Shown here: one piece after another, positions 17,237-25,250 of the stretch
Layout of the letters: each line of letters begins with the position of its first letter
Numbering within the stretch: the stretch's first letter is position 1
Assembly: GCA_021816695.1 (NCBI GenBank)
Contig: JAKAXE010000014.1
Span: forward strand, 1 to 37,824
Length of the DNA: 37,824 nucleotides
Direction: 5' to 3'
Source of the DNA: a bacterium
Lineage (GTDB): Bacteria > Chloroflexota > Dormibacteria > Aeolococcales > Bog-877
The notes under the pieces: model-generated
What the model was told of the DNA's origin: nothing
The model's database searches: none
Seen by the model: the letters and a program-made list of their open reading frames with translations, nothing else
Program-made: the position numbers and the translations under genes

Positions 17237-18328
17237 GTGGCCACCGCACCTCGCAAGAGCCGTCCTCGCGCCGCCGCCCGCTCGGCGAGAGCACTGCCGC
17301 ACGGGCTGACCGCCCAGCAGTGCCGCGACATGTACCGCAAGATGGTGCAGATCCGCCACTTCGAGGACCACGCCGCTGAGGCCTACGCTCAGGCCAAAGT
17401 CGGGGGCTTCCTTCACCTCTACATCGGGGAGGAGGCGGTGGCGGTGGGGGCGATAGCCGCGGTTCGCGAGGACGACCACGTCTTGGGGCACTACCGCGAC
17501 CACGGCTACGCGTTGGCGCGAGGCTGTGACGTGAAGGCCTGCATGGCCGAGCTCTTCGGCCGCGAGACCGGCCTCTGCCACGGCCGGGGCGGGTCAATGC
17601 ACCTGGCGGACGCCACGAAGCACTTCTGGGGAGGCCACGCCATCGTGGGCTCCCACATCCCGATCGGGGCGGGGATGGCCTATGCCATGCAGTACCGGGA
17701 GGAGCCACTGGTGGTGCTGGACTTCTTCGGGGACGGCGCCACCGGCAATGGGATCTTCCACGAGGGGCTGAACATGGCCGCCCTCTGGAACCTTCCCGTG
17801 GTGTTCATCTGCGAGAACAACCTCTATGGCATGGGCGCGACCCTGGCTGAGGAGTCTCCGGTCTCCGACATGATGATCAAGGCCGAGGGCTACACCATGC
17901 CGGCGGTGCAGTGCGATGGCATGGACGTCCTCTCGGTGTACGGAGCGGTCCAGCAAGCTGCCGAGCATTGCCGCTCGGGCAAGGGGCCCTTCTTCGTCGA
18001 AGCCATGACCTATCGCTTCCGGGGCCACTCCATGGCCGACCCGGAGCTCTATCGGGACAAGGAGGAGGTCCGCCGCTGGAGGGAGCTGGACCCAATCCCC
18101 CGCTTCGGGGACTTCCTGGTCCAGCACCGCATCACCAGCCCACAGGAGCTGGCCGAGGTCAACGAGGAGGTCGAGGCCGAGATGCTGGAGGCGGTGCGCT
18201 TCGCCGACGACTCGCCCTGGCCCGATCCGGACTCGGTGGATCGCTGGATCTACGCCAAGCCGATCAATCCCGAGGCGCCGGAGGAGGCGCCCTCCATGGC
18301 GGGGAACCCGGCGGGGGCGGCGACCTAA
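17237..18328 (+). CDS. pdhA: Pyruvate (2-oxoacid) dehydrogenase E1 component, alpha subunit
   Basis: A 363-residue ThDP-dependent E1 alpha subunit. With E1 beta it decarboxylates pyruvate and reductively acetylates the lipoyl group of E2. The ThDP/Mg motif starts at 'FGDGATGNGIFHEGLNMA' and ends at 'VFICENNLYGMG'. 'GRGGSMHLADATKHFWGGHA' and the loop 'YRFRGHSMADPELYR' are typical of pyruvate, and less so of branched-chain, E1 alpha. The N-terminal 25 residues are Arg/Ala-rich and probably flexible. The start GTG 17237 is fixed by TAGACT 6 nt upstream. It is the first gene of a four-gene complex operon: the stop TAA (18326-18328) abuts the TTG start of E1 beta. Acetoin dehydrogenase E1 is a possible alternative. 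Confidence 0.93.
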   Translation: MATAPRKSRPRAAARSARALPHGLTAQQCRDMYRKMVQIRHFEDHAAEAYAQAKVGGFLHLYIGEEAVAVGAIAAVREDDHVLGHYRDHGYALARGCDVKACMAELFGRETGLCHGRGGSMHLADATKHFWGGHAIVGSHIPIGAGMAYAMQYREEPLVVLDFFGDGATGNGIFHEGLNMAALWNLPVVFICENNLYGMGATLAEESPVSDMMIKAEGYTMPAVQCDGMDVLSVYGAVQQAAEHCRSGKGPFFVEAMTYRFRGHSMADPELYRDKEEVRRWRELDPIPRFGDFLVQHRITSPQELAEVNEEVEAEMLEAVRFADDSPWPDPDSVDRWIYAKPINPEAPEEAPSMAGNPAGAAT

Positions 18329-19303
18329 TTGGCCGAACTGACCTACCGGGAGGCGGTGCGCAGCGCCATGCGCGAGGAGATGCGTAGCGACCCGAGGGTG
18401 ATCCTCATGGGCGAGAGCATCACCGGCTACGGAGGCTCGTACGCGGTGACCAAGGGGCTGGTGGAGGAGTTCGGGCCGAAGCGCGTGATGGAGACTCCGA
18501 TTGCCGAGGCCGGGATCGTGGGCTTCGCGGTCGGGGCGGCCATGGGCGGGCTGCGCCCGGTGGCCGAGCTGATGACCGTCAACTTCGCCCTGCTGGCCCT
18601 GGACCAGATCGTCAACAGCGCCGCCAAGTTCCACTACATGTTCGGCGGCCAGTGGTCGGTGCCTCTGGTCGTGCGCACCGTCTCCGGGTTCGGACAGCTC
18701 GGTCCCACCCACTCCCAGACCTTCGAGGGGTGGTTCGCCTCCGTCCCGGGACTCAAGGTCGTGATGCCGGCCACTCCGGCGGATGCCAAGGGGCTGCTGC
18801 TGGCCGCCATCCGGGACCCCGATCCGGTGATCTTCATTGAGCACAGCCTTCTCTACAGCACTAAGGGCGAGGTGCCGGAGCAGGAGGGGCTGGAGGTGCC
18901 CATCGGACGTGCCGCCGTGGTCCGCGAGGGGACCGACGTGACCTTGGTCGGCTACTCGCGGATGCTGCTCCAGGCGCTGCACGCGGCCGAGGTGCTGGAG
19001 CGCGAGGATGGCGTCTCCTGCGAGGTGATCGACCTGCGCACCCTGCGACCCCTCGACTACCCCACGGTGGTTGAGTCGGTCGGTCACACCCACCGGGTGG
19101 TCCTGTGCGGGGAGGACTGGCGCACCGGCGGCTTCGGCGGCAACCTCCTCAGCGAGATTCAGGACCGGAGCTTCGACGATCTGGATGCGCCCATCGCCCG
19201 GGTGGCCATGCGCGACATCCCGCTGCCCTACTCCCGGAAGCTGGAGCAGCAGTTGATTCCCGCCAGCCAGCAGATTGTCGACGCGGTGAGGCGCATGAGC
19301 TGA
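18329..19303 (+). CDS. pdhB: Pyruvate (2-oxoacid) dehydrogenase E1 component, beta subunit
   Basis: A 324-residue transketolase-like E1 beta, the usual length. It begins 'LTYREAVRSAMREEMRSDPRV' and has 'ETPIAEAGIVGFAVGAAMGG' (ThDP-binding Glu), 'RTVSGFGQLGPTHSQTFEGW', 'VIDLRTLRPLDY' and 'VVLCGEDWRTGGFGGNL'. The start is TTG 18329, directly after the E1 alpha stop, implying coupled translation. Its stop overlaps the E2 start as TGATG (19301-19305). Together with E1 alpha it forms the alpha2beta2 tetramer found in Gram-positive-type complexes. Confidence 0.94.
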   Translation: MAELTYREAVRSAMREEMRSDPRVILMGESITGYGGSYAVTKGLVEEFGPKRVMETPIAEAGIVGFAVGAAMGGLRPVAELMTVNFALLALDQIVNSAAKFHYMFGGQWSVPLVVRTVSGFGQLGPTHSQTFEGWFASVPGLKVVMPATPADAKGLLLAAIRDPDPVIFIEHSLLYSTKGEVPEQEGLEVPIGRAAVVREGTDVTLVGYSRMLLQALHAAEVLEREDGVSCEVIDLRTLRPLDYPTVVESVGHTHRVVLCGEDWRTGGFGGNLLSEIQDRSFDDLDAPIARVAMRDIPLPYSRKLEQQLIPASQQIVDAVRRMS

Positions 19304-20604
19304 TGGCCTATCAGGTCACCATGCCTCAGATGGGGTACGACATGACCGAGGGCACCATCAACCGCTGGCTGGTGGAGGAGGGGACCAGGGTGGAGCGCGG
19401 TGACACCATCGCCTCCATCGCCACCGACAAGGCGGATATCGACATCGAGGCCTACGCCAGCGGGATCCTGCGCCGGATTCTGGTCGGGCCGGGAGGGAAG
19501 GTGCCCGTCGGGGCCCCTATCGCCGTGATCGCCGAGGAGGGGGAGGAGCTGGAGGATGAGGCTCCGGCTGCCGGAGGCGGTGAAGCGGCCATCGCACCAC
19601 CGCCTCCCGAGGTCGCCACCCAGGACATAGCCCCCCGGTCCACCCCGCCCGAGCCGACGCCGGTCCCCGACTGGGCCCACCAGCTCGGTGGTGAGGCCAC
19701 GATGTCCGAGGAGCCCCCGCCGGTGGGGCGGGTCAAGGCCAGCCCGCTGGCCCGCCGCCGAGCGCGGGAGCTCGGACTCCCCTTGAGCCAGGTGCGCGGG
19801 ACCGGACCCGAGGGGAGGGTCACCGCCGAGGACGTCGAGGCCCTGGCGCAGTCGGGTGGGCTGGTGGCAGCAACTCCCACCGCGGCCGGGCGCGCGGCCC
19901 CACTGGACCCCACCGACCCTTCGGAACCGGTCAAGACGACCCGGATGCGCGAGGCCATCGCCCGCCGGATGTCCGAGGCCAACAGCACCATCCCTCACTT
20001 CTACCTCACCACTCGAGTGGACGTGGCAGCGCTGATGAGACTCCGGTCGGAGCTCAACTCACTGCAGCAGCCTGGTGTCCCGCGGTTCTCCGTCACCGAC
20101 TTCCTGGTGCGGGCCATGGCCCTCACCCTGCAGCGTCACCCTCAACTGAACTCGGCCTACGTGGGCGGCGGGGTCCGGCGCTTCTTCTCCAGCAACATCG
20201 CCCTGGCGGTGGCCGTGCCGGACGGTCTCGTCGCCCCCACCCTGCGATCCTGCGAGTCGCTGTCCTTCGCCGAGCTGGCGCGCCGGACCCACGACCTGGC
20301 GGCCCGCGCCAAGAGCAACCAGCTGCGTTCCGAGGAGCTGGCCGGTGCGCACACCGCCATCAGCAACCTGGGAATGTTCGGCATCAACCAGTTCTCGGCC
20401 ATCATCACCCCGGGCCAGGGCAGTGTCCTAGCGGTGGGCGAGGTGGGAGAGGTCCCTGTGGTGCGGGACGGCCAGGTGGTGGCCGGCCAGATCATGGAGA
20501 TGACACTGGCCATCGACCACCGGGTGACAGACGGTGCCCAGGGGGCCGAGGCCCTGGGCTACCTTCGGTGGTGTCTCGAACACCCCACGTCTCTTGTGAT
20601 CTGA
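19303..20604 (+). CDS. pdhC: Dihydrolipoamide acyltransferase (E2)
   Basis: A 433-residue E2 that carries the lipoyl group and transfers the acyl group to CoA, forming the core of the complex. There is one lipoyl domain at residues 1-80, with the lipoylated Lys in 'SIATDKADIDIEAYASG'. A Pro/Ala linker follows. The peripheral subunit-binding domain is near residues 143-180 ('ASPLARRRARELGLPLSQ' then 'GTGPEGRVTAEDVE'). A second linker leads to the catalytic domain from about residue 208, which ends with the active-site His motif 'IDHRVTDGAQGAEAL'. ATG 19303 overlaps the E1 beta stop by 1 nt. Length and single lipoyl domain are ordinary. Substrate (pyruvate or branched-chain 2-oxoacid) is inferred from E1. 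Confidence 0.94.
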   Translation: MAYQVTMPQMGYDMTEGTINRWLVEEGTRVERGDTIASIATDKADIDIEAYASGILRRILVGPGGKVPVGAPIAVIAEEGEELEDEAPAAGGGEAAIAPPPPEVATQDIAPRSTPPEPTPVPDWAHQLGGEATMSEEPPPVGRVKASPLARRRARELGLPLSQVRGTGPEGRVTAEDVEALAQSGGLVAATPTAAGRAAPLDPTDPSEPVKTTRMREAIARRMSEANSTIPHFYLTTRVDVAALMRLRSELNSLQQPGVPRFSVTDFLVRAMALTLQRHPQLNSAYVGGGVRRFFSSNIALAVAVPDGLVAPTLRSCESLSFAELARRTHDLAARAKSNQLRSEELAGAHTAISNLGMFGINQFSAIITPGQGSVLAVGEVGEVPVVRDGQVVAGQIMEMTLAIDHRVTDGAQGAEALGYLRWCLEHPTSLVI

Positions 20605-20629
20605 GCCCGTACCCGTGGGAGGAGGAGCG

Positions 20630-22000
20630 ATGAAGGACCTGGCCATCCTGGGTTCCGGGCCGGGAGGATACGTGGCCGCCATCCGGGCCGCCCAGCTGGG
20701 CATGAGCGTGGCCCTGATCGAACAGGAGGACACCCTGGGCGGGATCTGCCTGAACTGGGGCTGCATTCCGTCCAAGGCACTTCTGCGCAATGCCGAGGTT
20801 CTGCGGCTGATCCGAGAGGCGGATCGTTTCGGCATCTCCACCGGCGAGGTCGGCGCCGACTTCGACGCCGCCATCACCAGGAGCCGTGAGGTGGTCTCCA
20901 AGCTGGTGGGGGGGGTGGCCTTCCTGATGCGCAAGAACGGGGTCGAGGTGGTCAGGGGCCGGGGCCGACTGGTCTCCGAGCAGACCATCCGGATCGAGCC
21001 ATCTGGGCAGACGGTGGCCGCCACCCAGATCATCATCGCCACGGGGGCGCGCCCCAAGGTGCTCCCGGGTCTGGACCCGGACGGCCGCACCGTCTTCACC
21101 TACCGTCAGGCGCTGGAGCTTCGGCGCCTCCCGGCATCCTGCGTCATCGTCGGGGGCGGCGCCATCGGCGCGGAGTTCGCCGACGTCTACTCCACCTACG
21201 GGGTGCGGGTCACCGTGGTGGAGGCCCTGGACCGCATTCTCCCCCAGGAGGATGCCGAGGTGTCAAAGGAGGTGAACCGCCAGTTCCAGCGCCGCGGCAT
21301 CGAGATCCGCGCGGGCGCCATGATCCAGAGGGCGGAGCGCGCCGCCGAGGGGATGCGCCTGCACCTGGAGTCGGGTGAGGTGCTCGAAGCGGAGATGGTG
21401 CTCACCGCTACCGGGGTGCGGGCCAACATCGAGGAGATCGGGCTGGAGGAGTTGGGCGTCCAGCTGCGGGAGGGGGTGATCGCCGTCGACCCACACCAGC
21501 GCACCAACGTGTCCGGCGTGTACGCCATCGGCGACGTCACGGGCCCCCCCCTGCTGGCCCACGCCGCCAGTGCTGAGGGGGTGATAGCGGTGGAGACCGC
21601 GGCCGGCCGCGAGGTGGCACCCCTGGACGTGGACCTGGTTCCCCGCTGCACCTACTGCCAGCCTCAGGTGGCGTCGATGGGCCTCACCGAGGAGCAGGCC
21701 AAGGCCCGCGGCCTCCAGGTGCGGGTGGGCAAGTTCCCCTTCACCGCCAGCGGGAAGGCCATCGCCATGGGCGAGACCGGCGGCTTCGTCAAGACCGTGT
21801 TCGAGGCGGCTAGTGGCCGCCTCATCGGCACCCACGCGGTGGGCCCGGAGGTCACCGAGCTGCTGCCTGAGATGGTGATGGCCGCGTGGTCCGGCGTGCG
21901 CCCGGATCAGTTCGAGGCCCTGGTCCACGCCCACCCAACCTTGAGCGAGAGCCTCAAGGAGGCGGTGCTCGCCGCCGACGGGGCCGCCATCCACATCTGA
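20630..22000 (+). CDS. lpdA: Dihydrolipoamide dehydrogenase (E3)
   Basis: A 456-residue FAD-dependent disulfide oxidoreductase that reoxidises the dihydrolipoyl group with NAD. The FAD motif 'LGSGPGGYVAAIRAAQLG' is near residue 9, and the redox disulfide is in 'GGICLNWGCIPSK' (CX4C). The NAD motif is 'VIVGGGAIGAEFADVYSTYG', 'GVYAIGDVTG' binds FAD, and the C-terminal 'HAHPTLSESLKEAV' provides the active-site His-Glu pair. ATG 20630 is chosen over a GTG at 20615 because a GGAGGAG sits just upstream at the right distance. The gene is 25 bp after E2 and ends the operon; its stop is 20 bp from the convergent npdG stop. Confidence 0.95.
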   Translation: MKDLAILGSGPGGYVAAIRAAQLGMSVALIEQEDTLGGICLNWGCIPSKALLRNAEVLRLIREADRFGISTGEVGADFDAAITRSREVVSKLVGGVAFLMRKNGVEVVRGRGRLVSEQTIRIEPSGQTVAATQIIIATGARPKVLPGLDPDGRTVFTYRQALELRRLPASCVIVGGGAIGAEFADVYSTYGVRVTVVEALDRILPQEDAEVSKEVNRQFQRRGIEIRAGAMIQRAERAAEGMRLHLESGEVLEAEMVLTATGVRANIEEIGLEELGVQLREGVIAVDPHQRTNVSGVYAIGDVTGPPLLAHAASAEGVIAVETAAGREVAPLDVDLVPRCTYCQPQVASMGLTEEQAKARGLQVRVGKFPFTASGKAIAMGETGGFVKTVFEAASGRLIGTHAVGPEVTELLPEMVMAAWSGVRPDQFEALVHAHPTLSESLKEAVLAADGAAIHI

Positions 22001-22010
22001 GGCCGCCGGG

Positions 22011-22031
22011 CCGGGCCCCGCTATAGCCCGG
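22011..22031. terminator. Short inverted repeat between lpdA and npdG
   Basis: CCGGGC (22011-22016) and GCCCGG (22026-22031) surround a 9-nt loop at the junction of two convergent genes. The arms overlap the npdG stop. There is no U-tract and the stem is short, so terminator function is tentative. Confidence 0.25.
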
Positions 22032-22677
22032 TGATGCGGATGCCGGTCTGGGCGTGGTGCAGCCGGTTCAGGCGTAGGAGCAGCGGGGTCAGCCCCTCCG
22101 CGTACCGGCAGGTGGCGAGGGGTCCGGACTCCACCGCCCGGAGCCCCTCGATCCGCTCCACCAAAGTGGCCACCTCCTTCCTCGCCTGCCGATCGTCCCC
22201 GCCCACCAGCACGTCCTCGTCCAGCTGCAGGCGCAGGTCCAGGAGCTGACCCGCTGCCACCGTTTGGAAGGCGCCCACCACGCGGGAGTCGGGGCAGAGC
22301 TCGGCCAGCTCCTGGGCCGCAGAGCCGGCTTCGAGCTGCACCGGCTCCGGCCGGCCGGAAGCGAACGACATCGGCACCGCCGTGGAGACGACGATCTTGC
22401 CGGCCAGAGAACGTGCGAGCTCCTGGAGGGTCGCCCGCACCGCGTCGTAGGGCAGGGCGACTAGGACCAAGGCCCTGTCAGCCACCTCGTCATTACGGCC
22501 GCCAGTGACCGCAGCGACGCCGCCATCCAGGAGTGAGTTCAGCCTTCGGGCGGCCTCGCCGGCCCGCTGCGGGTCTCGGGAGCCCAGCTGCACCTCCAGC
22601 CCAGCTGCTGCCAGGCGCAGCGCCAGGCCGGTACCCAGGGGGCCAGTTCCTCCGATGATGCCAATCGGCTCTCCCAC
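22021..22677 (-). CDS. npdG: NADPH-dependent F420 reductase (F420H2:NADP oxidoreductase)
   Basis: A 218-residue protein matching the NpdG/Fno family. These enzymes pass hydride between NADPH and the deazaflavin cofactor F420. The N-terminal nucleotide motif 'IGIIGGTGPLGTGLALRLA' is characteristic, followed by 'LGSRDPQRAGEAARRLN', 'ALVLVALPYDAV' and 'VVGAFQTVAAGQLLDL'. The start is GTG at 22675-22677, with GAGGAG 5-6 nt upstream; a longer reading to 22722 adds an Arg/Ser-rich tail and covers the promoter. It implies that the organism makes or uses F420. It is divergent from the unknown gene at 22736, with 58 bp between starts. A 6-phosphogluconate-dehydrogenase-like or generic NAD(P)-binding role is less likely. 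Confidence 0.85.
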   Translation of the reverse strand: MGEPIGIIGGTGPLGTGLALRLAAAGLEVQLGSRDPQRAGEAARRLNSLLDGGVAAVTGGRNDEVADRALVLVALPYDAVRATLQELARSLAGKIVVSTAVPMSFASGRPEPVQLEAGSAAQELAELCPDSRVVGAFQTVAAGQLLDLRLQLDEDVLVGGDDRQARKEVATLVERIEGLRAVESGPLATCRYAEGLTPLLLRLNRLHHAQTGIRITGL

Positions 22678-22723
22678 CGCTACTCCTCTGCTCCTCTGAC
22701 TCCGCGCTCGGTCCCAGCGCACC

Positions 22724-22734
22724 TACGATATCGG
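22724..22734. promoter_or_regulatory. Overlapping divergent -10 elements (TACGAT plus, TATCGT minus)
   Basis: On the plus strand TACGAT (22724-22729) ends 6 nt before ATG 22736, leaderless geometry. On the minus strand TATCGT (22725-22730) could serve npdG with a leader of about 40 nt. The centre is the palindrome CGATATCG (22726-22733). Polymerase can occupy only one of the two at a time. Confidence 0.4.
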
Positions 22735-22735
22735 C

Positions 22736-23122
22736 ATGGAGCAGCAGAGAGAGGAGCCACTCGCCTTGGGCTCAGGGCACGAGTTGCTGCCCGCTCCGAG
22801 CACGTCCATATCGGAGGGGACGGAGCAGCTGCCGATGGACGCCCAATCCGGGGAGCTTTGCCAGCTCATCCTGGTGCGCGAGGCTGGGGCCCGGGCCGCT
22901 CCGCCTCCCCAGATCGGATACCCATCCGCCGACACACCCTTCCGGGTGGTGGCCGAGGCCGGGTGGGAAGAGGGCGGAGACGCCGTGGCCCTGCTGCTGG
23001 CGCCGCTTGTCGATGCTCCGCCCGACGACCTTGAGGTGGTGTGGCCCGAGGGAGCGATGTCCGTGCCCCTCCCTCCTCCGTGGCGGCGGCGCCTCAGCGC
23101 CTCGGGGGCAGGGCCCGCTTGA
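22736..23122 (+). CDS. Unrecognised 128-residue protein upstream of a chelatase ATPase
   Basis: The start is well placed: TACGAT ends exactly 6 nt before the ATG, and the stop codon overlaps the TTG start of the next gene (TTGA at 23119-23122), so the frame is very likely translated. The protein is acidic in the first 40 residues, has one Cys, and contains 'GYPSADTPFRVVAEAGWEEG' then 'ALLLAPLVDAPPDDLEVVWP'. It ends with a Pro/Arg-rich tail. There is no signal peptide or membrane segment. I recognise no family. Its coupling to the chelatase ATPase suggests a shared process, which is inference. It could be a lineage-specific regulatory or adaptor protein. Confidence 0.6.
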   Translation: MEQQREEPLALGSGHELLPAPSTSISEGTEQLPMDAQSGELCQLILVREAGARAAPPPQIGYPSADTPFRVVAEAGWEEGGDAVALLLAPLVDAPPDDLEVVWPEGAMSVPLPPPWRRRLSASGAGPA

Positions 23123-25203
23123 GCGTACCCGCGGTTGACCTGGGGTCCCGCCGGGGGCCGGGTTTCCTCCAGGTGGTCGGGCAGGACCGCATGAAGCTGG
23201 CGCTGCTGCTGGCGGCGGTGGACCCTTTGATCGGCGGGGTCCTGATCCGGGGCGAGCGGGGCACCGCCAAGTCAACCCTGGCGCGGGCGCTGGCCGCGGT
23301 GTTGCCCCCAAGGGAGGTGGTGGTCGGGTGCCGCTTCCACTGTCAGCCCTCCCTGGGCGACCTCTGCCAGGAGTGCCGGAGACGGTCCCAAGGGGGGAGG
23401 CCCCTGCCCCTGGAGATCGTGCCCACGGGTCTGGTGGAGCTGCCCCTGGGGGCCACCGAGGACCGGGTTGTCGGCTCCCTTGACCTGGAGTTCGCGCTCA
23501 AGTCAGGCGAGGTGAGGTTTCAACCGGGCGTGCTCGCCGAGGCCAACGGCCAGATCCTCTACGTGGACGAGGTCAACCTTCTCGACCACCACCTGGTGGA
23601 CGTGCTTCTGGATGCCGCCGCCAGCGGGCGCAACGTCGTGGAACGAGAAGGTGTCTCCGCCAGCCATCCGTCCCACTTCATCCTGATCGGAACCATGAAC
23701 CCCGAGGAGGGGGAGCTGCGCCCGCAGCTGCTGGACCGCTTCGGGCTGTGCGTTGACGTCGTGGGCCTCCGAGATCCTGAGCAGAGGGTCAGGGTGATGG
23801 AGTCCGATCTCGGGGCGACGGGTCCCACGAGCGCGGACGAAAGCTTGCGCCTCCAGCTGATCGAGGCGCGCCGCCGGCTCCCCGAAGTGGAGGTGCCTCG
23901 CAACCTGATCGGGGTCGCCGCCCGGATGGCCGTTGACCAGCGGGTGGTCGGGCACCGCGCGGACCTGGTGATGGTGAGGGCGGCCCGTGCCCTGGCCGCC
24001 CTCCGGCCTGGTCCCTCGGCGGAGGCTCGTCCGGCGGGCCTCCAGGACCTGATGGAGGTATCCGAGTTGGCCCTGGTGCATCGCCGGCGGGTTGCCGGTA
24101 GCTGGGTGCCGACGACGGCGGAGGGAGTCGCGGACGAGCAGACCGGCGCTCCCGCCCCCGGCGCGGACCCGGAGTCCACCCAGGGTGCGGAGGGTGAGGA
24201 AGCGGGCGGAGGCGAGGCCGGCGAGGGGGGCCAGTCCAGCTCTCCGGGAACCGCCGGGGACGCCACCTCCGGCCAGACCGGTCCCATGCCGGCACCCCCG
24301 TCCGCCAACGCGGAGCTGGAGGAGCGCTACGAGGCGGGCCGGTTGCAGCTCCCCCATGAGCGACGGCGGCGGCGGGGGAGTGGCCGGCGCAGCCGCACCT
24401 CCTCCCAGGATCGGAGGGGGCGGTACGTGAGCTCACGCTGGCAGGAGAGGACCACCGACCTGGCGCTGGACGCCACGCTGAGGGCCGCCGCCCCCCACCA
24501 GCTTGAGCGCCACAGCGCAGCCCCTGCGGGAGATGGCAGGGCGATTCAGCTAGAGCGCCAGGACCTCCGCCAGAAGGTCCGCCAGCGGCGGATCGGCAAT
24601 CTCATCGTGTTCCTCGTCGACGCCTCGGCCAGCATGGATGCCGAGCAGAGAATGGACGCCACCCGCAGCGCCATCCTCGCCCTCCTCCGGGAGGCATACG
24701 TCCGGCGCGACCGGGTGGCGATGATCTCCTTCGCCGGCCGCAGCGCCCGGGTCGTGCTCCGGCCCACCTCGAGCGTGGACCTCGCCGAGCGGCAGTTGAG
24801 TCGGCTGGCGGTGGGAGGGACGACTCCCCTCACCCACGGGCTGGTGGCGGCGTTGGACCTGATCCTGGCGGAGCGACGCCGAGACCAGGATGTGTTGCCT
24901 CTCCTGGTCCTGATCAGCGACGGTCGGGGCAACATCAGCCTTCGAGGGGACGAGCCGCTGCGCGAGGCGCAGGCCGCCGCCGCCGAGATACACCGGGCTC
25001 GCATCCACACCGTGGTCATCGACACCTCTCGCGATCACCTTCCGCTCACCCAGGCGCCCGGGGGCCCTCAGCTGGCCGGTTACCACTTCAACGCCTGCGC
25101 GGACCTGAGCCGGCGGCTGGGTGGCGAATACTTCGCCCTCTTCGACGTCACCGAACAGGGAATCCTCCGGCCGGTGGCCGAGGCCCTCCGCCGCGGCACC
25201 TGA
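23119..25203 (+). CDS. Chelatase-type AAA+ ATPase fused to a VWA domain (ChlI-ChlD/cobaltochelatase family)
   Basis: A 694-residue protein combining the I and D parts of magnesium/cobalt chelatases. The AAA+ module spans about residues 15-320: Walker A 'GERGTAKST' at 45-53, Walker B 'ILYVDE' at 146-151, sensor 1 'GTMNPEEG', arginine finger in '[10 protein letters not shown]' and sensor 2 '[14 protein letters not shown]'. Four Cys at 71, 75, 83 and 86 sit just after Walker A. A Gly/Glu/Ser-rich acidic linker (about 335-395) leads to a VWA domain with the MIDAS 'DASAS' at 501-505, 'GGTTPLTHG' and 'LISDGRGN'. TTG 23119 overlaps the previous stop and starts just before the family N-terminus. Such proteins energise metal insertion into tetrapyrroles with a CobN/BchH-type subunit, which is absent here. 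Confidence 0.85.
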   Translation: MSVPAVDLGSRRGPGFLQVVGQDRMKLALLLAAVDPLIGGVLIRGERGTAKSTLARALAAVLPPREVVVGCRFHCQPSLGDLCQECRRRSQGGRPLPLEIVPTGLVELPLGATEDRVVGSLDLEFALKSGEVRFQPGVLAEANGQILYVDEVNLLDHHLVDVLLDAAASGRNVVEREGVSASHPSHFILIGTMNPEEGELRPQLLDRFGLCVDVVGLRDPEQRVRVMESDLGATGPTSADESLRLQLIEARRRLPEVEVPRNLIGVAARMAVDQRVVGHRADLVMVRAARALAALRPGPSAEARPAGLQDLMEVSELALVHRRRVAGSWVPTTAEGVADEQTGAPAPGADPESTQGAEGEEAGGGEAGEGGQSSSPGTAGDATSGQTGPMPAPPSANAELEERYEAGRLQLPHERRRRRGSGRRSRTSSQDRRGRYVSSRWQERTTDLALDATLRAAAPHQLERHSAAPAGDGRAIQLERQDLRQKVRQRRIGNLIVFLVDASASMDAEQRMDATRSAILALLREAYVRRDRVAMISFAGRSARVVLRPTSSVDLAERQLSRLAVGGTTPLTHGLVAALDLILAERRRDQDVLPLLVLISDGRGNISLRGDEPLREAQAAAAEIHRARIHTVVIDTSRDHLPLTQAPGGPQLAGYHFNACADLSRRLGGEYFALFDVTEQGILRPVAEALRRGT

Positions 25204-25238
25204 TCCGCCGGAGGAACGGGAGGGAGGCGCCCCTCTGC

Positions 25239-25244
25239 GACAAT
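25239..25244 (+). promoter_or_regulatory. -10 hexamer GACAAT, leaderless start of the second chelatase ATPase
   Basis: GACAAT ends 6 nt before GTG 25251 in the 47-bp gap after the preceding gene. The second ATPase may therefore be transcribed separately as well as by read-through. Confidence 0.45.
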
Positions 25245-25250
25245 CGAGGC

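Noticed and set aside
16872..17309. Short plus-strand frames in the 426-bp intergenic region
   Set aside because: They have no promoter or Shine-Dalgarno support and run into pdhA out of frame.
17594..19093. 499-codon minus-strand frame opposite pdhA/pdhB
   Set aside because: His/Gly/Leu-rich shadow spanning two well-defined plus-strand genes.
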